Below are positions 21,083-27,681 of a stretch of DNA of 29,574 nucleotides, one piece after another; within the stretch, counting starts at the first letter, position 1; the number at the start of each line of letters is the position of its first letter. The notes under the pieces were generated by a model, which did not search any database, was not told where the DNA came from, and was given only the letters and a program-made list of their open reading frames with translations. This stretch comes from an uncultured Collinsella sp. (lineage in GTDB: Bacteria; Actinomycetota; Coriobacteriia; Coriobacteriales; Coriobacteriaceae). The translations under genes and the position numbers were made by a program. The stretch covers positions 1-29,574 of the forward strand of contig UQEO01000013.1 of NCBI GenBank assembly GCA_900540095.1. Direction: 5' to 3'.

Positions 21083-22477
21083 ATGACCCAGGAGACGGTT
21101 ACGAACGGCACTGAAGCCCTGTTCACTCGCGAAGGCATGCCTCCCGTTAAGGAAATGATCCCGTGTGCCCTTCAGCACGTACTGGCATCGTTTGCCGGCA
21201 TCATTACCCCGGCGGTCATCATGGCCGGCGTCTACGGCTTTAATAGCCAGCAGAGTACCGACATCATCCAGGTCGCGCTCATTCTTTCGGCGATCGACAC
21301 GGCCCTTCAGGCCTTCGCTCCTTTCCGTCGCATCGGCGGCGGCCTGCCCATCGTCATGGGCGTTTCGTTCGCGTTCCTGCCGGCCCTGCAGGCCATGGGT
21401 GCCTCGGGCTTTAGCTTTGGTGCGCTGCTGGGTGGCGAGATCGTCGGCGGCGCCGTCGCGGTCCTCTTTGGTCTGGCCTACAGCAAGATCAAGTGGCTGT
21501 TCCCGCCCGTCGTGACCGGTACGGTCATCTTCTCCATCGGCGTTTCGCTGTATCCCACGGCCGTCAAGTATATGGCCGGCGGTATGGGTACGCCGCTGTG
21601 GGGCACCCCGCAGGCCTGGTGCGTCGCTCTTATCACCTTCGCCGTGGTCTTTGCGCTCGCCAACTTTGGCAAGGGCACGCTCAAGCTGGGATCCGTGTTC
21701 TTTGGCATGATCGTTGGCATGATCGTCTCCATCCCCTTTGGCATGATCGACTTCTCCAGCGTTGCCACCGCTCAGGTCTTCGCCCTTCCCAAGCTCATGC
21801 CCTATGCGCTCGAGTTTGATCCCGAGGTCTGCATTACCCTCGCCGTCGTGTTCCCCATGGTTGCCATCCAGGTTATCGGTGACGTCTCCGCCGCCTGCCT
21901 GGGCTCCATCGACCGTATGCCCACCGAGCGCGAGCTCTCCGGCGCTATCGTGTCCCAGGGTCTCACCTCTATGGTCGGCGGCCTGCTGGGCGGTCTTCCC
22001 ACCAGCGCCCTTGGCCAGAACGTGGGCATCATCTGCTCCAACAAGGTCGTCAACAAGTGGGTCTTTGTGATCATCGCGGCCGTCTTTGCCATCGCCGGTC
22101 TGTTCCCGCAGCTCTCTGCCGTCCTTTCCGCTATCCCGCAGCCCGTCATCGGCGGCGCGACCGTCGGCGTCTTTGGCACCATCACCATGAACGGCGTGCG
22201 CATGTTCACCCGCGAGGGCCTCACGCAGCGCACTACCACCATCGTCGGTACCTCCGTCGTCTTTGGCCTGGGTATTTGGATGGCCAGCGGCTGCCTCGCC
22301 GGCGAGGGCATGCCCACCTGGGTGTCCACCGTCATCGGCTCCAACGCCGTGACCCCCACCGCCATCATGGCCATTGTCCTTAACCTGATCCTTCCGCAGA
22401 CGCCGGTCGTGGCTCAGCACATCGATGCCGCCAAGGATGCCGCTGTGGATCTGGTCCTGCCCGAGAGCAAGAAGTAA
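21083..22477 (+). CDS. NCS2 family xanthine/uracil permease
   Basis: A 464-residue nucleobase permease of the NCS2 (NAT) family, with about 12-14 transmembrane segments, expected in the cytoplasmic membrane as a proton or sodium symporter. Family features are CALQHVLASFAGIITPAVIM near the N-terminus, FPPVVTGTVIFSIGVSLYP in the middle, and the signature region SALGQNVGIICSNKVVNK (Q-N-x-G). The sequence and context favour xanthine or uric acid rather than uracil. GAGGATTGGTGG precedes the ATG at 21083. It is the first gene of a co-directional set with amidohydrolase, YgfK, ferredoxin and molybdenum hydroxylase, as xanQ is found near ssnA and xdhD in E. coli. Confidence 0.92.
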   Translation: MTQETVTNGTEALFTREGMPPVKEMIPCALQHVLASFAGIITPAVIMAGVYGFNSQQSTDIIQVALILSAIDTALQAFAPFRRIGGGLPIVMGVSFAFLPALQAMGASGFSFGALLGGEIVGGAVAVLFGLAYSKIKWLFPPVVTGTVIFSIGVSLYPTAVKYMAGGMGTPLWGTPQAWCVALITFAVVFALANFGKGTLKLGSVFFGMIVGMIVSIPFGMIDFSSVATAQVFALPKLMPYALEFDPEVCITLAVVFPMVAIQVIGDVSAACLGSIDRMPTERELSGAIVSQGLTSMVGGLLGGLPTSALGQNVGIICSNKVVNKWVFVIIAAVFAIAGLFPQLSAVLSAIPQPVIGGATVGVFGTITMNGVRMFTREGLTQRTTTIVGTSVVFGLGIWMASGCLAGEGMPTWVSTVIGSNAVTPTAIMAIVLNLILPQTPVVAQHIDAAKDAAVDLVLPESKK

Positions 22478-22497
22478 CCAATTCGGTGCTATTCGCT

Positions 22498-22600
22498 GGC
22501 GGACGCATCGCCTCGTCCGCCGGCGCCATGCGGCGCCAAGCCGCACTTCAAAGGGCTTGTCCCTTTGGTGAAGCGTTGACGGGAGAGGGCCCGTTTCCGG
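22498..22600 (+). other. Chain of hairpins between permease and amidohydrolase genes
   Basis: The 196-nt gap holds GGCGGACG / CGTCCGCC (22498-22505 / 22514-22521), then GGCGCC / GGCGCC (from 22522), then CTTCAAAGGG / CCCTT...TGAAG (22546-22573), and ACGGG / CCCGT near 22579-22592. None has a T-run. They may stabilise the permease mRNA end or tune expression of the two parts. Confidence 0.5.
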
Positions 22601-22673
22601 TGTAGGCCGGCGCTTCGCACTTCCGCCATGTCAGAGGTGTCAAACCCCGCCCCTGATGTTGAAGGGAGCATTT

Positions 22674-24029
22674 ATGCTTCTGGTCGCTAACGGTTCCGTC
22701 TTTACCCGCAACGCTCAGACTCCGTTTATTCCCAACGGTGCGGTCGCCATTGACGGAGATACGATCGTCGAAGTGGGCCCCGAGCGCGAGCTCAAGGCCA
22801 AGTACCCGGATGCCGAGTACGTCGACGCCCAGGGCAACCTCATCATGCCCGGACTTATCAACTGCCACACCCACATCTACTCGGGTCTGGCCCGCGGCCT
22901 TGCCATTAAGGGCTGCAACCCCACCAACTTCCTGGAGAATCTTGAGCAGCAGTGGTGGAAGATTGACGACAACCTGACGCTCGACGGCACCAAGGCCAGC
23001 GCCTATGCCACGATTCTGGATTCCATCCGCGACGGCGTCACCACGGTCTTCGATCACCACGCGAGCTTCTGCGAGATTCCGGGCAGCCTCTTTACCATTA
23101 AGGACGCCGCTCAGGAGCTGGGCATGCGTTCGTGCCTGTGCTACGAGGTTTCCGACCGCCGTGGCCAGGAAAAGTGCGATCAGGCTATTGCCGAGAACGC
23201 CGAGTTTGCCCAGTGGGCCGCCAAGGAGCGTCGCGATAACGACAACCACATGATCGCCGCAATGTTTGGCGGTCACGCCACCTTTACGCTGTCGGATGAG
23301 ACCATGGATAAGATGGCCGAGGCCAACAACGGTCTGACCGGCTTCCACATCCACGTGTGCGAGGGCATGAACGACGTGTGGGATTCCCGCCTCAACCGCG
23401 GCGGCATCAGCCCCGTCGAGCGCCTGCTGCAACACAACCTGCTCGGCCCCGACACCATGCTGGGCCACTGCATCCACGTGACGCCCGCCGAGATGGATAT
23501 CGTCAAGGAGTCCGGCACCTGGCTGGTTAACAACCCCGAATCCAATATGGGCAATGCCGTGGGCTGCGCCCCCGTGCTCGAATTCTTCCGCCGCGGCATC
23601 CCCGTGTGCATGGGCACCGACGCCTACACCCACGATATGCTCGAGAGCCTTAAGGTCTTCTTGATCATTCAGCGCCACAACGCCGCCATGCCCAACGTGG
23701 GCTGGTGCGAGGCCATGACCATGCTGTTCGAGAATAACGCCAAGATGGCCAGCAAGTACTTCGATCGCAAGCTCGGTGTGCTTGAGCCCGGCGCTGCCGC
23801 CGACGTCATCGTTATGGACTACAAGCCCTTTACGCCGCTGAGCGAGGAGAACATCGACGGCCACATGCTCTTTGGCATGATGGGCAAAAACTGCCGTACC
23901 ACCATCATCAACGGCCGCGTCCTGTACAAGGATCGCGAGTTTGTCGGTATCGATGAGGAAAAGATTAACGCGTGGACCATGGCTGAGTCCAAGAAGCTCT
24001 GGAGCGCGCTTAACAATCGCACCTACTAA
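22674..24029 (+). CDS. ssnA: SsnA-type amidohydrolase (putative aminohydrolase)
   Basis: A 451-residue metal-dependent amidohydrolase of the SsnA/chlorohydrolase group. Metal ligands are visible: H65 and H67 in NCHTHIYSGLARGL, the histidine pair in TGFHIHVCEG, the histidine in LGHCIHVTPAE and the aspartate in GTDAYTHDM. The N- and C-terminal strands form the usual composite beta-sandwich (VANGSVFTRN and PGAAADVIVMDYKP). The start at 22674 has GAAGGGA six bases upstream; a start at 22656 is less likely. Known purine-degradation clusters of gut anaerobes pair ssnA with ygfK and xdhD, and this gene is followed directly by ygfK. A hydrolytic step in purine ring opening is the likely role, but its substrate is not shown by the sequence. 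Confidence 0.88.
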   Translation: MLLVANGSVFTRNAQTPFIPNGAVAIDGDTIVEVGPERELKAKYPDAEYVDAQGNLIMPGLINCHTHIYSGLARGLAIKGCNPTNFLENLEQQWWKIDDNLTLDGTKASAYATILDSIRDGVTTVFDHHASFCEIPGSLFTIKDAAQELGMRSCLCYEVSDRRGQEKCDQAIAENAEFAQWAAKERRDNDNHMIAAMFGGHATFTLSDETMDKMAEANNGLTGFHIHVCEGMNDVWDSRLNRGGISPVERLLQHNLLGPDTMLGHCIHVTPAEMDIVKESGTWLVNNPESNMGNAVGCAPVLEFFRRGIPVCMGTDAYTHDMLESLKVFLIIQRHNAAMPNVGWCEAMTMLFENNAKMASKYFDRKLGVLEPGAAADVIVMDYKPFTPLSEENIDGHMLFGMMGKNCRTTIINGRVLYKDREFVGIDEEKINAWTMAESKKLWSALNNRTY

Positions 24030-24044
24030 TTCACAAGTAGATTC

Positions 24045-24080
24045 ACGCGCGTCGGATGTTTCGCCGCATCTGACGCGCGT
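24045..24080 (+). other. Long hairpin between ssnA and ygfK
   Basis: ACGCGCGTCGGATG (24045-24058) pairs with CATCTGACGCGCGT (24067-24080), 14 bp including one G-U, with an 8-nt loop and no T-run. The gap up to 24178 also has GCGCT / AGCGC. It may be an attenuator or an mRNA processing/stability element. Confidence 0.55.
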
Positions 24081-24178
24081 ATAGGCGGCCTCCGCGGGGT
24101 CGCCGGCGCTGTGCTAGCGCTACACCGTATTTGCGCCCGCCGCGCGGTCTCGCCGGGCGTTACAGAGAGGAGCTCATT

Positions 24179-27178
24179 ATGAGCGACATCATGAGGCCGA
24201 TCCCGTTTTCGCAGCTGATGAACTGGATCATCGAGGAGCACAAGACTCAGGGCGCCGTCTTTGGCGTGCGCAAGATGGTCACGACCAACCAGGAGGGCGC
24301 GCTTCCCATTTTTGACGAGCGCATCGAGACCCCGTTTGGCCCGGCCGCCGGCCCCAACACGCAGCTTGCCCAGAACATCGTGGCATCCTATGTGGCCGGT
24401 TCCCGCTTCTTTGAGCTCAAGACCGTTCAGGTTATGGACGGCGAGGAGCTCTCCAAGTGTGTGAACAAGCCCTGCATCGTGGCGCAGGACGAGTGCTACA
24501 ACTGCGAGTGGTCGACCGAGCTCGAGGTTCCGCAGGCCTTTGCCGAGTACGTGAAGGCATGGTTCGCCTGCCACCTGATCGCTCGCGAGTACGGCCTGGG
24601 AAGCCCGGACGGCTTTGTCTTCAACATGTCCGTGGGTTATGACCTGGAGGGCATCAAGAGCCCCAAGGTCGATGCCTACATCGAGGGCATGAAGGATGCC
24701 AGCGGCTCCGACGTCTGGAACGAGTGCCGCGCATGGGCGCTCGCCAACCTGGACAAGTTTGAGCATGTCGACGCCGCGTTTGTCGAGTCCATCCCGGCAC
24801 GCGTCTCCAACTCCATCACCGAGTCCACCCTGCACGGCTGCCCGCCGGCGGAGATCGAGCGCATCGCGACCTACCTCATCACCGAGAAGGGCCTCAATAC
24901 CTACATCAAGTGCAACCCCACGCTGCTGGGCTATGAGTTTGCACGTCAGCGCCTCAACGAGCTGGGCTTTGACTACATCGTCTTCGACGATACGCACTTC
25001 CGCGAGGACCTGCAGTGGGCCGACGCCGTGCCCATGTTCGAGCGCCTGATTGCCCTGTGCGCCGAGCGCGGCCTGGAGTTTGGCGTCAAGCTGACCAACA
25101 CGTTCCCCGTCGACGTGACGAGGAACGAGCTGCCCTCCACCGAGATGTACATGTCCGGTCGTTCGCTGTTCTCGCTGACCATCGAGGCTGCCCGCCGCAT
25201 TACCGAGCAGTTCGATGGCAAGCTGCGCATCAGCTACTCCGGTGGCGCCACGGTCTACAACATCCGCGCCCTGTATGACGCCGGTATTTGGCCCGTCACC
25301 CTGGCGACCGACGTTCTCAAGCCCGGTGGCTACGAGCGCTTTAGCCAGATGGCCGGTGAGTTTACCGACCTGGACGGCAAGCCGTTTGAGGGCATTTCGC
25401 TCGAGGCCGTGACTGCGATCCAGACCGACTCGCTCACCAACCCGCTCTACAAGAAGCCGCTGCGTCCGCTGCCCGACCGCAAGGTCGCCGGCAAGAGCCC
25501 GCTTTCCGATTGCTTTACCACGCCGTGCCGCACGAGCTGCCCCATCCAGCAGGATATTCCCGCCTATCTGGCGGCCGTTGACGAGGGCCGCTACGAGGAC
25601 GCACTCAACATCATCATCGAGCGCAACGCCCTGCCGTTCATTACCGGCACCATCTGCCCGCATCCCTGCGGCCGTGCCTGCGAGCGTGCGTTCTACGAGC
25701 CCGAGGGCGCCCAGATTCGCGCCAGCAAGCTCAAGGCCGCCCGCGAGGCCATGACCGCCGTGCTGCCCAAGCTGCGCGCCCAGGCCATCGCCAACGACGG
25801 CGAGCGCAACGTTGCCGTTATCGGCGGCGGCCCGGCCGGCCTGGCGACGGCGTTTTTCCTGACGCGCGCCGGCGTGCCCGTCACCATCTTCGAGGCTCGC
25901 GATTCGCTCGGCGGCGTGGTCCGTCACGTGATTCCCGAGTTCCGCATTGCGAGCGACGATATCTCCCACGATGCCGAGCTCTGCCTGGCCTTTGGTGCCA
26001 AGGTGCAGCTTAACGCTCGCGTGGATTCCATTGACGAGCTCAAGGCCCAGGGCTTTACCGACGTGGTCGTGGCCACCGGTGCCTGGATGCCCGGCTCTGC
26101 GGGCCTGGGCGAGGGTGCCGAGCTCGATGTACTGGAGTTCCTCGAGGCCGCCAAGAAGGGCGAGAAGCTCGAGCTGGGCGAGGACGTCGTGGTCATCGGC
26201 GCCGGCAACACCGCCATGGATGCTGCCCGCGTGGCCAAGCGCCTGGCTGGTGTGAAGAACGTGCGCCTGGTGTATCGCCGCACCAAGAAGCAGATGCCCG
26301 CCGACGAGGAAGAGCTTGATCTTGCTCTTGCCGACGGCGTTGAGTTCTGCGAGCTGCTGGCGCCCAAGGCACTCAACGGCGCCGTGCTGACCTGCGACGT
26401 TATGGAGCTTGGCGAGCCGGATGCAAGCGGCCGTCGCAGCCCCGTTGCCACGGGCGAGACCGTCGAGCTTCCCGCCACCACGGTGATCTGCGCCGTGGGC
26501 GAGGGCATCGATGCCAGTCTGTACGATGCCGCGGGCGTCGAGCACGACCGTCGCGGCCGCCTTGCCGCCACCTCCACCGGCGTTGAGGGCGTCTGGGCTG
26601 CGGGCGACTGCCGCCGCGGTCCTGCCACCGTGGTCGAGGCTATTGCCGACGCCGCCGAGGTCGCCCGTGCCATCGCCGGCGTGGACTTTAACAAGTACGC
26701 CGATTGCAACGAGCAGGCTGGCCGCGAGGACACCTGCTACGAGCGCAAGGGGTCGCTGTGCCGCGACAAGCGCAACTGCACCAAGACCCGCTGCCTGGGC
26801 TGCGGCTCGGTGTGCGAGGTCTGCTGCGACGTGTGCCCCAACCGCGCCAACGTAGCCATTAAGGTGCCGGGCCTGGCCAAGCATCAGGTCGTCCATGTCG
26901 ATGGCATGTGCAACGAGTGCGGCAACTGCGCCGTGTTCTGCCCCTACCAGGAGGGCCGTCCCTACAAGGACAAGCTCACCCTGTTCTGGAGCGAGGAGGA
27001 CATGGAGAACTCCGAGAACGAGGGCTTCCTGGCCGTGGACGAGGACCACTTTAAAGTCCGCGTCGCCGGCACGGTCCGCACCGTCTCGGTCGATGCCGTC
27101 AACACCGGTCTTCCCGAGGCCGTCCGCCTGACCATCAAGGCTGTGCGTGACAACTATTCGTACCTTCTTAAGAAATAG
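24179..27178 (+). CDS. ygfK: YgfK-type iron-sulfur flavoprotein (putative selenate reductase subunit family)
   Basis: A 999-residue multidomain redox protein; E. coli YgfK is of similar length. Residues about 1-400 are a dihydroorotate-dehydrogenase-like TIM barrel (TPFGPAAGPNTQLAQNIVAS, then STLHGCPPAEIERIA). A GltD-like N-terminal iron-sulfur segment follows at about 445-510 (CRTSCPIQQDIPAYL, CPHPCGRACE). Two Rossmann folds bind FAD (VAVIGGGPAGLATAFFL, about 547) and NAD(P)H (VVIGAGNTAMDAARVA, about 672). The C-terminus has cysteine clusters CLGCGSVCEVCCDVCP (about 871) and CNECGNCAVFCP (about 910). The start at 24179 has GAGAGGAG upstream. Despite its database name it belongs to clusters for anaerobic purine degradation, where it probably reduces a purine-derived intermediate or links NAD(P)H to the Mo hydroxylase. 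Confidence 0.9.
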   Translation: MSDIMRPIPFSQLMNWIIEEHKTQGAVFGVRKMVTTNQEGALPIFDERIETPFGPAAGPNTQLAQNIVASYVAGSRFFELKTVQVMDGEELSKCVNKPCIVAQDECYNCEWSTELEVPQAFAEYVKAWFACHLIAREYGLGSPDGFVFNMSVGYDLEGIKSPKVDAYIEGMKDASGSDVWNECRAWALANLDKFEHVDAAFVESIPARVSNSITESTLHGCPPAEIERIATYLITEKGLNTYIKCNPTLLGYEFARQRLNELGFDYIVFDDTHFREDLQWADAVPMFERLIALCAERGLEFGVKLTNTFPVDVTRNELPSTEMYMSGRSLFSLTIEAARRITEQFDGKLRISYSGGATVYNIRALYDAGIWPVTLATDVLKPGGYERFSQMAGEFTDLDGKPFEGISLEAVTAIQTDSLTNPLYKKPLRPLPDRKVAGKSPLSDCFTTPCRTSCPIQQDIPAYLAAVDEGRYEDALNIIIERNALPFITGTICPHPCGRACERAFYEPEGAQIRASKLKAAREAMTAVLPKLRAQAIANDGERNVAVIGGGPAGLATAFFLTRAGVPVTIFEARDSLGGVVRHVIPEFRIASDDISHDAELCLAFGAKVQLNARVDSIDELKAQGFTDVVVATGAWMPGSAGLGEGAELDVLEFLEAAKKGEKLELGEDVVVIGAGNTAMDAARVAKRLAGVKNVRLVYRRTKKQMPADEEELDLALADGVEFCELLAPKALNGAVLTCDVMELGEPDASGRRSPVATGETVELPATTVICAVGEGIDASLYDAAGVEHDRRGRLAATSTGVEGVWAAGDCRRGPATVVEAIADAAEVARAIAGVDFNKYADCNEQAGREDTCYERKGSLCRDKRNCTKTRCLGCGSVCEVCCDVCPNRANVAIKVPGLAKHQVVHVDGMCNECGNCAVFCPYQEGRPYKDKLTLFWSEEDMENSENEGFLAVDEDHFKVRVAGTVRTVSVDAVNTGLPEAVRLTIKAVRDNYSYLLKK

Positions 27179-27189
27179 GCGAACCTTTT

Positions 27190-27669
27190 ATGGCCAAATC
27201 TATTCAACATAACGTGGCCTACGTTGCCTGCGGAAGCGGCTGTGCTTCCGCAGGCGGCGACGCCCGCTGCAGCGAAGGCTGCATTGGCTGTGGCGCCTGC
27301 GTCACGGCTTGCCCTCACGGTGCCATCTCACTGGTCGACGGCGTTGCCCGCGTGGACCGCTCCAAGTGCACGGGCTGCGGCCTGTGCGGCATGGCGTGCC
27401 CGCAGCGCGTGATTGCCTTCGTTCCCGGCTACCAGAACATCCTGGTGCGCTGTAACAACACCGACAAGGGCGCCATTGCGCGCAAGATCTGCGACACGAG
27501 CTGCATCGGTTGCGGCATGTGCGCCAAAAAGTGCCCTGCCGGCGCTATTCGCATCGAGGACAACTGCGCCCATATCGACGGCGCGGACTGCCTGTCGTGC
27601 GGCATGTGCGCGGTTGTGTGCCCGCATGGCGCCATTCACGACCGCACCGGAATTGCCGCCGGCGTGTAG
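27190..27669 (+). CDS. Polyferredoxin with four [4Fe-4S] motifs, RnfB-like
   Basis: A 159-residue protein with four complete CxxCxxCxxxCP motifs at about residues 31-41, 60-70, 105-115 and 134-144. Residues 88-145 (CNNTDKGAIARKI then CIGCGMCAKKCPAGAI) resemble the C-terminal ferredoxin part of RnfB, but no membrane anchor is present, so it should be a soluble electron carrier. Extra cysteines occur at C14, C18 and C27. It lies 11 nt after ygfK and 12 nt before the Mo hydroxylase gene, so all three are surely co-expressed. It is likely to shuttle electrons between YgfK and the hydroxylase, in place of a FAD subunit. No assigned gene symbol is known to me. Confidence 0.88.
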   Translation: MAKSIQHNVAYVACGSGCASAGGDARCSEGCIGCGACVTACPHGAISLVDGVARVDRSKCTGCGLCGMACPQRVIAFVPGYQNILVRCNNTDKGAIARKICDTSCIGCGMCAKKCPAGAIRIEDNCAHIDGADCLSCGMCAVVCPHGAIHDRTGIAAGV

Positions 27670-27681
27670 AAGGGAATCACC

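Noticed and set aside
21044..22546. Long minus-strand frame opposite the permease
   Set aside because: Hydrophilic Asp/Gly/His-rich shadow; the plus strand encodes a clear NCS2 permease.
24026..27049. A very long open frame on the minus strand opposite ygfK (about 1000 codons)
   Set aside because: It is the antisense shadow of a GC-rich gene with strong third-position bias; the plus strand has clear redox domains and a good ribosome binding site, and the minus translation is a low-complexity Gly/Ala/His/Leu mix.
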